Below, piece by piece: positions 48,072 through 57,865 of a stretch of 64,000 bases of DNA (position 1 is the first letter of the stretch; each line of letters begins with the position of its first letter). The notes under the pieces are model-generated. The model searched no databases, had not been told where the DNA came from, and saw nothing but the letters and a program-made list of their open reading frames with translations. The position numbers and the translations under genes were made by a program. Where the stretch lies: assembly GCA_964019165.1 (NCBI GenBank), contig OZ025278.1:4407120-4471119 (forward strand), given 5' to 3'. The DNA is from Mastigias papua. Taxonomy: Eukaryota > Cnidaria > Scyphozoa > Rhizostomeae > Mastigiidae.

Positions 48072-48090
48072 TATAATATAATATAATATA
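48069..48090 (+). promoter_or_regulatory. Promoter-like (TAATA)n motif before the minor capsid gene
   Basis: AATATAATATAATATAATATA touches the ATG at 48091, the purest version in the element. Confidence 0.6.
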
Positions 48091-48851
48091 ATGGATATAC
48101 CGTTATATATCGATACCACTATAAAAAGCCCTACAACTATTCATGTAAGTAATTCAGACTTTACGGTTGAGGTTCAAGGTGACGGTTTGCTATTACCAAA
48201 CACAGATCAGAATTATCTTGCCCTTGAATCTATGAATTTAAATTATACTTGGAATAACATCGATGTTGCTAAATATAATAATAATACTATGCGTTATAGC
48301 TCAGATAACGGGAGTAGTTTCAAGACAATAATGTTCCCAGACGGAAATTAAACTTACTCAGACATAAGTAACTATATAAGTAATTATTTAGAATCACAAA
48401 ATGACTCAAAAACCGGCATTCAATTGTATTATGTAAGTAGCCCCAAAAGGTCTTTTCAGAGCTGGAAACTAACTACCAGGTTGATTTTAGATCAAACACG
48501 AGTTTCGCAAAATTAATAGGATATGAGTCTTCATCCGCAATAATTACAACAAGTGGGTATAGCCCTAACACCCCGAATATCACAAATTCAATAGATAACA
48601 TAATAATCCATTGTTCTTTATTAAATGATACATTTTACAACGGTGATTTAAACAGTGACGTGTTATACACATTCACAACATCTAATTTTAGAATCGGTTA
48701 TGATATACCAATCAAAGAACAGAATTTAAAATACCATAAAATGAATAATTACTTAATCAAAAAATTCAGAATACAAATCAAAGATTCATTAGACAGATAT
48801 CTTGATTTGCAGGATCCTATATCTATGACATTATTTATTAGATCATTTTAA
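48091..48851 (+). pseudogene. Minor capsid (penton-like) protein, one stop and a frameshift
   Basis: Starts MDIPLYIDTTIKSP and reads beta-rich sequence with LALESMNLNYTWNN and RYSSDNGSSFKTI, a segment I associate with Polinton minor capsid (PX) proteins. An in-frame TAA follows FPDGN at 48349-48351. A frame change lies near 48460, after which the frame is open to 48851 (NFRIGYDIPIKEQNL). Expected length about 250 residues. It would form a single jelly-roll pentamer at capsid vertices. The assignment comes from size, position and pattern, not from a structure match. Confidence 0.65.
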
Positions 48852-48860
48852 TAAATTAAA

Positions 48861-48879
48861 TTATATAATATAATATAAC
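48861..48879 (+). promoter_or_regulatory. Promoter-like TTATATAATATAATATAAC motif
   Basis: Touches the ATG at 48880. Confidence 0.55.
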
Positions 48880-49261
48880 ATGAATAGAACTTTTCGTGAT
48901 GAAAAAATAAGAGACATTTACGGTAATGGTTTAAGTGATATTTTTTAAAAGCATGTTTAATACAGCCAGTAAAAAACTAGCAAGTGAATCTACTAAAAAG
49001 ATAGCTACAAGCGCGGTTGAAAGTGCTGTGAAAAGTGCTGCTGAGCCAATAGGAAAAAATACAGGCGAGGTTTTGGCTAATAAAATGTTTAATTCAAGTG
49101 ATAAAGTTAAAAAGATCGAACCAATAATTGAACAGCCGATAAATGAGGTAATACCAAATAAAGGCGATATTATAGAAAAAGAATTAAAGAAAATATATAA
49201 AGATGATAAAAAAGAAGATATAAAAAGTAATATTTCAAAGAAATTCGATGAATTATTATAA
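48880..49261 (+). pseudogene. Small alanine/serine-rich virion-type protein, one frameshift
   Basis: ATG 48880 gives 22 codons (MNRTFRDEKIRDIYGNGLSD) and stops at 48946-48948 in a T-run. The other frame is open to 49261 with KSMFNTASKKLASEST and several Ala/Ser-Lys helices, then a Pro/Ile/Glu linker. The helical repeats and basic character suit a core or cement protein between the minor and major capsid genes. Function inferred from position only. Confidence 0.55.
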
Positions 49262-49276
49262 TATATAATATAAGAG
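49257..49276 (+). promoter_or_regulatory. Promoter-like TATAATATATAATATAAGAG before the major capsid gene
   Basis: Touches the ATG at 49277 and overlaps the previous stop. Confidence 0.6.
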
Positions 49277-50547
49277 ATGAACTTTAACTTTCGGCAAAAT
49301 TTGGAAAAATGTGATATGATCGTACAACCGCCTATTGACTCTTCACAATTAAAAAAATACATATTTCGTATCGGAACATCACCGGATTATTTACCAATCG
49401 ATTGGTATAAAGCATATATACATGTTTCTTTAGATGTTAAAAAAACCGATGGTACGAGTTATGATTCTAACACTAATCCTGTGATAGCGCTTGCCAGCGA
49501 TGGATGTTCATTGATTAATAGTTTCAAGTTCGAATCTGACAGTCGTCAGATTTATTATGCCACCGATATCAATTATGCTATGACAACAAAAAATCTTTTA
49601 GAAATGAGCAATGAATATATAAATACATCAGGAAAACGAATGTTTATGTACCCCAGTTTAAAAGATAACACAAATATTACAAAATATACAGTAGATAGTA
49701 CAACAAAAGCAGTGGAATCTGATAATCCACTTTATAATGTTAATTACCATAAAAGAGTGAATCTAACAAGAAATACTATCGATCTTATAATCCCGCTGAA
49801 CTGTATGGAATTCTTCCAAAGCATGAGAAATGTTCTTATCCCTCCATCAAAAATCGAAATCACAGTCGATATCGCGGAAGACGATGTTCTTATTTATCAT
49901 AATGGTACAGATGATGGTAAAATTATAATCAAAGATATATTTTTATGCTATGAAAAATTGACATTATCAGCAGCAAATCGATTATTATATACTAAATTCT
50001 TATCAACCCAACAAATTATTAAATTTTATAGAGAATCAATAAACGTACAAACATCATTAAAAAATCGTGAAAAAATATAATTTTATATGAAACGATTTCA
50101 AAGCCTCGTGAATTATTTATTTGGTTTGCTTATACAGAAAATAGATCAGGGCAGACCCATGATGCATTTAATATTGATACATATAATGTGAGTATCATCA
50201 ATGCTACTGTAGTTATAAACGATAATGTTCATGTACCAATAACTCCATATAACTGTACAACACGAAGTATTCAAGCATATAACGAATTACTGAAATACAT
50301 GTCAGATAAGAATAAACGTGAAAGTGTATTTATTGACTATGAATTATTTAAAAGTAAATATATGATTCTTTATTTTGATCTTAAAAATAACATTACAGAC
50401 ACATTACGTGATAGTTATTGTAAAATAGAATTCAAATATATTCTGAAAGATCCAATGGCTAGTGAATATACTGTTTATTCGTTAATGCTTCACGAGGATC
50501 AATATAAGATATCCTTGATAAATGGAAAATCTGAGATCATAAAATAA
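49277..50547 (+). pseudogene. Major capsid protein (double jelly-roll), one frameshift
   Basis: 49277-50080 reads 267 residues of beta-rich sequence, with the start MNFNFRQNLEKCDMIVQPPI and inner segments SLINSFKFESDSRQIYYATD and IDLIIPLNCMEFFQSMRNVL. A one-base change near 50080-50090 leads to a frame open to 50547 that ends LMLHEDQYKISLINGKSEI. Total about 420 residues, the size of Polinton PY proteins identified as double jelly-roll capsid subunits. It would form the hexameric capsomers of the shell. The frameshift lies in an A/T run. Confidence 0.78.
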
Positions 50548-50559
50548 AACAATTAATCT

Positions 50560-50576
50560 ATAATATAATATAAGAG
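50560..50576 (+). promoter_or_regulatory. Promoter-like TATAATATAATATAAGAG motif
   Basis: Same form as before the major capsid gene; touches the ATG at 50577. Confidence 0.6.
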
Positions 50577-51432
50577 ATGAAATTAATAAATGTTAAATTC
50601 AGTGAATTTCAAAAAGATAAATTAAGACGAGCATATAATAACAAACGAGAAAATATATCCTTGAAACTTGTATATAATCCTAATGGTGATCGTATTTATG
50701 TTAATGAAAGACAATATAATAAATTAATGAAAGGTAAACCTGTCATTATTAATTTCAATAATACTCATTTTCGTGCTATGAAAAAAGATGGTGGTTCTAT
50801 TTTAAGCAGTTTATTAGGGCCTATAACTAAAATAGCAACTAAAGTAGCACCCGCACTAACCAAAACTGTTTTACCAGGTCTTGCTACTGGCGTGGCTTCT
50901 GCTTTAGGTAGTTTAGGAATCGATAGTTTATTTCAGGGTAAAGGAATAGATGGAAAAACGGGGGATCTTATAAAAGGTCTTCCTGTCATTGAGAATGAAT
51001 TACGTAAATTAAATAAGGCACAAAAAAATAAATTTGATGAAATCATGATGACAGGAAACGGGCAAACAGGGGGTTTTCTGTCCACTTTGATTGCTAGTCT
51101 GGGAATACCACTTGTGTTAAAGGCTTTAACAGGATCCGGCCTTCATAATAGGCCCTATGATATAACAAGTTATAAAACACACCCTAAGAAAATACCTATA
51201 CCACTACCGCAAAATCAACAAGCTGATATAAAACAACCTATAGGCGCATCTTTAAATCAGTGGGAAATTTATAACCCTCCTCCTTTCAATGATAATCATG
51301 AAATTATAGAAAATAAGGGTTATGGATTAAAAAAAAAAAAAATCAAAAAAAGGACAAGGAATTTTGTTCGGCAACAACTCGCCGTTCAAAAACGTGCCCC
51401 TTTTAAACATATTGTTCTAAAATTTGTTGATG
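50577..51432 (+). pseudogene. Hydrophobic virion protein with basic, glycine-rich tail
   Basis: Starts MKLINVKFSEFQKDKLRRAY. Residues about 76-120 form an amphipathic, Gly/Ala-rich membrane-active-looking stretch (SSLLGPITKIATKVAPALTK) and a second follows near 180. A 12-base A-run at 51331-51342 puts the frame out. In the other frame the tail reads GILFGNNSPFKNVPLLN and stops near 51432, as such proteins usually end. This resembles the membrane-lytic protein VI type of adenoviruses in layout only. As read, its frame runs straight into the protease. Confidence 0.6.
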
Positions 51433-51868
51433 AACCGATCAGTAATATCGACTTGTTAAAATGGATTGATAAAATGGGTATTTATCGTTTCGGTGGTGTT
51501 TATTCAAAAGATGAATTAAAAAAAGACATTATAAAAAATAATACATTTTATATAATAAATCTCGATAATAACAATAGCCCTCGAAATGGCACTCATTGGG
51601 TAACGTTGTATTATCATAATCAATTAATAGAGTATTTTGACTCATACGGTTTGGCTCCATTCGAATTTATTACACAAAATTATCCATATATATATATAAC
51701 AGCAGTCAATTTCAGCAACATACTGTTTCATGCGGTTATTATTGTTTATATTATATTTATCATCGTTATAATGGATTAAGTTTTTATGAATATCTACAAA
51801 GATTTGATTTAGTGAATTTAGAAAAGAATCAAAAATTAATAAAAGATTTTTTTAATAATTATAATTAA
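51425..51868 (+). pseudogene. Adenain/Ulp1-type cysteine protease, frameshift before the catalytic Cys
   Basis: The frame from about 51425 (DEPISNIDLLKWIDKMGIYR) carries GTHWVTLYY with the catalytic His and EYFDSYG with the Asp. A one-base change near 51715 then puts the Cys region (CGYYC) into another frame, which ends at 51868. There is no ATG at the expected start; GTT stands there. Such proteases cut capsid precursors inside the new particle. His, Asp and Cys are all recognisable but split over two frames, so this copy cannot make the enzyme as read. Confidence 0.82.
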
Positions 51869-51876
51869 ATATATAT
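51862..51876 (+). promoter_or_regulatory. Promoter-like TAATTAAATATATAT motif
   Basis: Overlaps the protease stop and touches the ATG at 51877. Confidence 0.45.
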
Positions 51877-52865
51877 ATGGGCAAACACAACGGCACGCAT
51901 AAAATTTACGAAACAGCTGATGAATATATAAAAAAAATGAAGATATTGATATGAAAAACAGAAGAATCGATAATTTAAAAACTGTATGTATGACTGAAAA
52001 TACAACTAATTTAAAATACGCTATAAATATGGAATACCTATTAAATTATACATATACACAGATTACAGAAACATTATTTTGGGAGTATTATCAACGAGCT
52101 GACGCGTTTTATCATTTCCTCACTAGTAATACGCATGAATTACAATATGATGCTGTAACGCGCAAGGTGTCTAAAATTTACGATCAATCTCTCAGTCAAT
52201 CTGATGCTTATCAAAATACAACTACTAACCAACCAACAATTTGCGGTAAAAATGATCGTATAAATAATAAACGTTATTATCTCGAATTTAACGGTAGTCA
52301 ACGAATGATCAGTGACATTGACTTAAATCCAGCCAATGGGGAAGAAGATATAATAAATCTTTTTATAGTTTATAATATATCGTCATTTAGTGGAACTTAT
52401 TGGTGTCGCTGTGGCATAGCTGGCCATGATGACGGTTTGTTTGACCGTTTTCTAGCTTTTTCACCGCAAGGTGATTTAATAGTGTCCGGTACTACAAATG
52501 ATCATATCGTAATAGGTCTAAACGCAACAAACGGTAAATCGGTAATAGCGGGGTATAAAACTAAAGCAAATCCAGGCATATTAAATAAATGGGTTTGTTT
52601 ATCTGTTCAATGGAATATTCCTAGTGAAACATCATATGTATATTGTAATGGAAAAAAATTAACAGATTTCACCGCAAGAACCAGTGTAGGTTCGCTACAG
52701 ATGACGTTCGGCGACCTTAATCCATCAGGTATTGCCCCATTTTACGGAAAAATATCTTGTTTTTTATTATATAAAAACAAACGAATGACAACCCGTGATA
52801 TTATGCTTCATCATAGTGTTTTATGTAAATGGTACGGTGTTGATCATGATCCTATAACATTCTAA
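51877..52865 (+). pseudogene. ConA/LamG-like lectin-fold protein, one frameshift near the start
   Basis: ATG 51877 gives MGKHNGTHKIYETADEYIKK and stops at 51952-51954; a shift in the A-run near 51930 leads to the frame open to 52865 (304 codons). The N-terminal 100 residues are helical (AINMEYLLNYTYTQITETLF). From about residue 110 a jelly-roll-like pattern appears: YYLEFNGSQRMISDIDL, LSVQWNIP, VYCNGKKL and a closing GKISCFLLYKNKRMTTRDIM, typical of LamG/ConA folds. A capsid spike or glycan-binding protein is likely by position, next to the fibre-like gene. Confidence 0.65.
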
Positions 52866-52875
52866 TATATAATAT
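52864..52875 (+). promoter_or_regulatory. Promoter-like TAATATATAATAT motif
   Basis: Touches the ATG at 52876. Confidence 0.4.
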
Positions 52876-52968
52876 ATGAATCATCACACTGTATTATATC
52901 TTATTCGTCATTTGATTTATACAATGCCTTTACCATTATTATGGTTAATATTTTTTCAATTATTATAA
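52876..52968 (+). CDS. Small hydrophobic peptide, 30 residues
   Basis: ATG 52876, directly after the motif, opens MNHHTVLYLIRHLIYTMPLP followed by LLWLIFFQLL and a stop. It is one hydrophobic segment with basic and His residues first. It could be a viroporin-like or holin-like peptide, or a chance frame. It ends 14 bp before the next gene's ATG. Confidence 0.35.
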   Translation: MNHHTVLYLIRHLIYTMPLPLLWLIFFQLL

Positions 52969-52982
52969 CATATATTATAATA
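52963..52982 (+). promoter_or_regulatory. Promoter-like TTATAACATATATTATAATA motif before the fibre-like gene
   Basis: Touches the ATG at 52983. It favours MGKYDGVIS over the in-frame Met at 52941. Confidence 0.5.
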
Positions 52983-55177
52983 ATGGGAAAATACGATGGC
53001 GTAATATCGGATAACGATGAAAACCAAGTGAAATTTTCATTGACAGATTTCCATTTTCTCGATAACATATTATATGTTAATAAAAATCTAAAGTTTATAT
53101 TACATCCAAGTCAGTATTCCGACAAATTTGTGGTAAAAGATAATATTTTAGATTTGGATAGAAATAAAATTACAATTAATGCGAAATCAATAATTTCTCT
53201 TGATTCAACAGGGAATCCTAATGGTACGATTATAGTTGATCAAAATGATAAATCAAAATTAAATTATAACAGTGATTTTTTTACAGACTATAATTCTACA
53301 ATATGGTTGAATATCGGGGCAGGCTTGACAAGAATAGATAATAAAATAAGTATTGCATTAGCCTCATGTAACCTCAAATTCGTGAATAATCAGCTGTGCT
53401 TGGACATGAACGCAATGGTAGACGATTTTAATTGTATAAAATTAGACTCAAAACAAAGATTACGATTAGATTATAATGCTGATGACTTTATAAAAGACAT
53501 TAATGGTAGATTATATTTAAAGATTTATGATAAGCATCTCAAACGAACTCAAAACGGTATTGAATTAAATATCGATAATGATACTATTCGTTATGATACA
53601 AATGAAAGTAAATTAGTATCATCGATTGATAAATATGTGGTGCCACAATACGCTCAAAATGGCGATATTTATTTAGACTCGAATAAAAAAATGCGTTTAA
53701 ATATAAACAATTAAGTCGATGATAATATTGGCTCAAAAGTGATCATGAATACAAATAACAAAATCGATTTAAACATCGTTCACCAACAAGCAGGCGAGGT
53801 TTATTTCGATAGCAATAATAAGCTCACATTGCGCTTAGGTCATTATTTTACACGGGACAGCTCGGGTCATATTATCCCAGTTGTGAACAATGACCACGGC
53901 CTAAATTTAAATAATTACAAAATCAATTTAGACGTATCTCCGCCTATTCAATTTGTAAATAAGAAATTAACATTAGCTTATACGCCATATTTTAAATTAA
54001 GCAGTGATAATAAACTCGATATAGATATTACAAAATTAAAAACAGATATTGTTATACCCAACGAGGGGATAAAATTAAATCATGATGGTACGATATCAAT
54101 TGATACGTCTGTGCTCACAAGCATGATAAACGTAGGTAGTTTGTCAGGGCTCCAAATTATGGGAAATCAACTCATTGTGAATGAAAATTTAATGTCGAGT
54201 AATTTAATAAGACTCGACTCGAATTCTACTTTAAAAAGAAAAGCAAATAACTTCTACGAGATCGAATGTGATAGAATCTCAATAGAAAGTGACTTCGTGA
54301 GTGGCGCTCTTAAAGTAAAAGACGGCTATATCCCTTCTATAATTACAACTCAATATATTAAAGATAAAATCGTTAATGAGACGTACTATAAAGATATGTT
54401 AAAGTTTCAAGGACCATGCATCCTAAAACGAACATCGTTATGTTGGTGGGATTTAGATAAAGAATGTGATGTAGATAAAACTATAGGCGTAAATAGCGTA
54501 ATAATCAATAAATTCCAAAATCAAAAGAATTTATTTAACGACTTCTATTATTTTACGACTCAAAATAATCCAACATATAATTATAAGCATTACTCGTTTG
54601 AAATATTTCCAGAAGTTGACACAGATAATAATATTCATTTCGATAATACAAATCAACGAATAAAATATACCGATATATTTAATAAAAGAGTTGATCTGTC
54701 TTCTATTATGTTTAATTTTGTTGTAGAACCTGAAAAAAAACCGTTGATATTAATTCAACACTTTTTGAATGTGAAAATAATAATTACGTAAAATTGCTTT
54801 ATAATAATCAAGGCATTATTGTTAAATTTGATTTTATGAACAGATTCATGCCAAATGTTATAAATGAAATTGTGGCTCCAACAACAGAATCATTATTGAG
54901 AAAAAATGTAATATCAGTTTATTGTGGTGATATTATTAGTTTAAATTGGGAAAAAATAATCATTTATGTAAATGGTTATAAAATATATGAGGATACTATG
55001 AATGTAAATACTGATATGATTAAAAAACATCAATACCATGATTTTTATCTAGGTAATAACAGCGATAATAGCCAATCATTCAACGGGAAATACTATGATT
55101 ATTCTATGTTACAAAATATTTCAGAACAAGAAATGGTTAATTTACATGAGTATTACAAATACATCCATAATATATAA
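52983..55177 (+). pseudogene. Fibre-like protein: repetitive beta shaft plus ConA/LamG-like head; one stop, one frameshift
   Basis: One frame runs 52983-54791 with an in-frame TAA at 53712-53714, then a change near 54765 to a frame ending at 55177; about 730 residues. The first 470 or so are short beta repeats alternating hydrophobics with turn residues (LDSKQRLRLDYNAD, GRLYLKIYD, NDGIELNI-type, SGLQIMGNQLIVN, GIKLNHDGTISIDT). This recalls the triple beta-spiral of adenovirus fibre shafts. The C-terminal 240 include IIIYVNGYKIYED, HDFYLGNNSD and FNGKYYDYSML, as in LamG/ConA domains. I infer a trimeric attachment fibre. The shaft match is by pattern, not alignment. Confidence 0.6.
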
Positions 55178-55198
55178 TAAATTATAATATATATTATA
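55178..55198 (+). promoter_or_regulatory. Promoter-like ATAAATTATAATATATATTATA motif
   Basis: Touches the ATG at 55199 and directly follows the fibre-like gene's stop. Confidence 0.5.
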
Positions 55199-55675
55199 AT
55201 GGATTCACTAAGAAAAGTCATGATGTTTATTAACAAAAATTTATATTTATTCAATGATGATAAATATAAAGACTATGATAGAAATGTAATAAAAGGTGCA
55301 TTAGCATATAAATATCTATTATCTGTTTATTTAAACATTAAAGATATCACTGTTGATCAAATTTTGATATTACAAAATGACAATATTGGATTGATAGGTC
55401 CAGGAGGACGAGAGAATTGTCTGGTTTCGTGGTTAGAATTTATATGCGGCAATAGAATCTGCCATACGCACTCTATTCTCCACGACTCGTATGGTAGAAT
55501 ATATCAATCGTATTCTAGGGCAGGACGAGGTTATAATTATATGTTTAATGCTCCCCATTTTGTGAAAAAAGTCCTTACTTTGGGCATGTCACTGGACTAT
55601 TATACTCCATTTACTATAACATTAGATATTTTCGTGAATATCAAAATTAAGATTTTCTTTAATTTTATTCCATAG
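55199..55675 (+). CDS. Unidentified protein, last rightward gene
   Basis: 158 residues from MDSLRKVMMFINKNLYLFND. The middle has NIGLIGPGGRENCLVSWLEF and a HSILHDSYGRIYQSYSRAGRG stretch. The C-terminal 20 residues are hydrophobic and Ile/Phe-rich, quite unlike the rest, so the true frame may end differently. No family recognised. It converges on the minus-strand Cys-rich gene. Confidence 0.5.
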   Translation: MDSLRKVMMFINKNLYLFNDDKYKDYDRNVIKGALAYKYLLSVYLNIKDITVDQILILQNDNIGLIGPGGRENCLVSWLEFICGNRICHTHSILHDSYGRIYQSYSRAGRGYNYMFNAPHFVKKVLTLGMSLDYYTPFTITLDIFVNIKIKIFFNFIP

Positions 55676-55776
55676 AATTAAATATTCATTTGTTTTCCTT
55701 ACATTATTTCTTATATTAATATCACAGCATTCTTCATGATGTAAGAATTCAATATAAATTTGTTTTATGACATATT

Positions 55777-56178
55777 TCAAATTAATTTTTTAATGATATT
55801 ATTATCTTTTTCAAATTCGATTATTTTATTACAATATTCTAAAATAATATATTTTTGGTAATCCCCCATAAATATCTTATATTTTTTGTTAATTTCGTTT
55901 ATAGTGTTTAATATATAATATTTTCTATGATACACAGATCGTTTCTTATTATAACAATCGTACGGTTCTAAATCAGCGTTAAAATATTTAATTAAACATG
56001 AGCAGTGTTTACAGTATTTAGCATTTTCATGAACATAATAATCATAACCATTACATTTTTCACATTCATCAATTGATTTTATGACTTTATATTTTAATAC
56101 TTTTAGATACTTATCACAATAAAGACAATATGATTGATCCATTTTAAGAAATTGAATATGAATATCACGATTACACAT
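55777..56178 (-). CDS. Cys-rich protein, weakly VLTF3-like
   Basis: 133 residues from ATG 56178. Cys pairs at CLYC, CEKC and CKHC form one or two zinc ribbons in the first 75 residues. A following basic segment KKRSVYHRKYYIL and a helical C-terminus resemble the region after the ribbon in VLTF3-like late transcription factors of large DNA viruses. If so, it could switch on the TATAATATA-type promoters. The match is from memory and weak; an ordinary zinc-ribbon protein is equally possible. Frame intact, start set by the upstream motif. Confidence 0.45.
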   Translation of the reverse strand: MCNRDIHIQFLKMDQSYCLYCDKYLKVLKYKVIKSIDECEKCNGYDYYVHENAKYCKHCSCLIKYFNADLEPYDCYNKKRSVYHRKYYILNTINEINKKYKIFMGDYQKYIILEYCNKIIEFEKDNNIIKKLI

Positions 56179-56197
56179 ATATAATGTATATTATATT
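56179..56197 (-). promoter_or_regulatory. Promoter-like ATATAATATACATTATAT motif
   Basis: On the minus strand directly before the ATG at 56178; it also lies at the end of the ankyrin gene upstream. Confidence 0.45.
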
Positions 56198-57357
56198 TCT
56201 TTCTTCAATATTAGCCTTTTGAGAAATATACGACATCTGCCATATGATAAACTGTAAATATAATTATTATAATAACTATCAAATAATTGTTTAAATTTGC
56301 TTACATAAGTTAAACATTTAATGGAATCGTTTGTTATAATATCTGTAAAATTATCACGAGTAATAGCCATTTGATATTTTTTTATAAAATACCTTAGAAA
56401 TACTAATTTATCATATTTAATAATTGATTTCATAATATCCGACCCAACAAATGGAGATCCTTTCTCTATGAGATATTTAATAACACCAATCTTTTTATTT
56501 TGTATTGAGCGTTTTGCAGTTTCTTCATCTAACATTACAATATTATTTTCAACTAAATATTTTACACATTGTAAATCACAATATTTAACAGCGCTAAAAC
56601 CCGTATATTGATCTATGAAACAATTATTAATAACCAAATATTTAATACATTCATATAAATTATTTTCAATAGCAAACGAAAATGTATTTTCTGTTAATTC
56701 ACTACCGTTTTCATGAGCATATTTTAAACAGTCTTTATTCCCACCTTTTAAAACACATAGTGTACAAGATAAACTATTGAATGGTAGCTTCATTCTTTCA
56801 TGTACATATTTTAAGATCTTAATATTATTAGATTTACATGCTTCGTCTATCAAGTCAATATCACTAGGACATCCATTTTCGTAAGCATATTCGAGACATT
56901 TAAAATTATCATTTTTTATGGCCTTATAAAATGTCAGCTCATCCCATGGACAACCATTTTCATGAGCATATATTAAACATTGTAAATGATTGTATTCAGC
57001 CGCATTTTCACAAACTCTTCTATTCCATTTACAACCATTTTCATGTAAATATCTTAAAATATCTAATGAATTAGATTCACATGCGTATGCTGTTGTATCC
57101 TCATCCCATGAATCGCCATTTTCATGAGCATATATTAAACAGTCTAAATGACCATTTGCAGCTGCTATATTACAAATATCTTTTATTGATTCATTTTCAT
57201 TATGAGCTTTTTTGAGACATGCTAAATGACCATGTTCAGCGGCACTTTTTGCTCTATCTAAATTATATTCTGATTCATCTTCAATTAATTTTTTCATGCA
57301 TATTTCAAAACCATATTTCGCAATTGAAATTTCACAATAATAACAATTTGTATTCAT
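56191..57357 (-). CDS. Ankyrin-type repeat protein, about 388 residues
   Basis: The start at 57357 (MNTNCYYCEISIAKYGFEIC) is preferred over the in-frame Met at 57411 because ATATATAATTATA abuts it. About nine 33-residue repeats follow, with CLKYAHENG or CLIYAHENG and AAE-x-GHL cores, degenerating toward the C-terminus (YLVENNIVMLDEETAK). Intact frame. The repeats are closer to those of giant viruses than to animal ankyrins. Likely a protein-interaction scaffold; the host target is unknown. Confidence 0.75.
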   Translation of the reverse strand: MNTNCYYCEISIAKYGFEICMKKLIEDESEYNLDRAKSAAEHGHLACLKKAHNENESIKDICNIAAANGHLDCLIYAHENGDSWDEDTTAYACESNSLDILRYLHENGCKWNRRVCENAAEYNHLQCLIYAHENGCPWDELTFYKAIKNDNFKCLEYAYENGCPSDIDLIDEACKSNNIKILKYVHERMKLPFNSLSCTLCVLKGGNKDCLKYAHENGSELTENTFSFAIENNLYECIKYLVINNCFIDQYTGFSAVKYCDLQCVKYLVENNIVMLDEETAKRSIQNKKIGVIKYLIEKGSPFVGSDIMKSIIKYDKLVFLRYFIKKYQMAITRDNFTDIITNDSIKCLTYVSKFKQLFDSYYNNYIYSLSYGRCRIFLKRLILKKEI

Positions 57358-57372
57358 TATAATTATATATGG
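57358..57372 (-). promoter_or_regulatory. Promoter-like ATATATAATTATA motif
   Basis: Minus strand, touching the ATG at 57357. It decides the start. Confidence 0.45.
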
Positions 57373-57391
57373 TGATAATTTTTTAAGTATT

Positions 57392-57829
57392 TTAAACGCG
57401 CATTTTTTCATCGATATATATAAAACATGTTTTATATTTTAAAAACATATGATTTTTTTTATTTGGTTTAATTTTTATATGTCCTTCTGTCAATAAATTT
57501 AAAAACTCATCCCATGATCTTTTATTTTTATCTAAATGAAATAAACATTTTAATTTCAAATCATTTAATAAAACCATACGCAAGAAAGGATTATAAAAAC
57601 ATCCATTTTGATGAGCATATTTTAAACAATTTAAATGACCATTAAATCCTGCATTAGCTATTGTATCTTCATTCCAAGGACAACCGTTTTCATGAGCATA
57701 TTTTAAACATTCAAAATGACCATTTTTAGCCGCATTTGAGCATGTCTGTTCATCCCATACACAACCAATTTCATGAGCGTGTTTTAAACGTTTTAAATCT
57801 CCATTTTTAGCTGCTAATTCACAAGTCAT
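57392..57829 (-). CDS. Ankyrin-type repeat protein, 145 residues
   Basis: ATG 57829 (MTCELAAKNGDLKRLKHAHE) opens about three and a half repeats with CVWDEQTC, CPWNEDTI and CFYNPF variants. A non-repeat C-terminus (LLTEGHIKIKPNKKNHMFLK) follows. Its stop overlaps the first Met of the longer frame of the next ankyrin gene. The frame is intact; whether it is a full gene or the 5' half of a split one is unclear. Confidence 0.65.
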   Translation of the reverse strand: MTCELAAKNGDLKRLKHAHEIGCVWDEQTCSNAAKNGHFECLKYAHENGCPWNEDTIANAGFNGHLNCLKYAHQNGCFYNPFLRMVLLNDLKLKCLFHLDKNKRSWDEFLNLLTEGHIKIKPNKKNHMFLKYKTCFIYIDEKMRV

Positions 57830-57860
57830 ATATATATTATATATATATATATATATAATA
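57830..57860 (-). promoter_or_regulatory. Promoter-like (AT)n motif
   Basis: Alternating TATATA with one AATATA, minus strand, directly before the ATG at 57829. Confidence 0.4.
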
Positions 57861-57865
57861 TTTCT

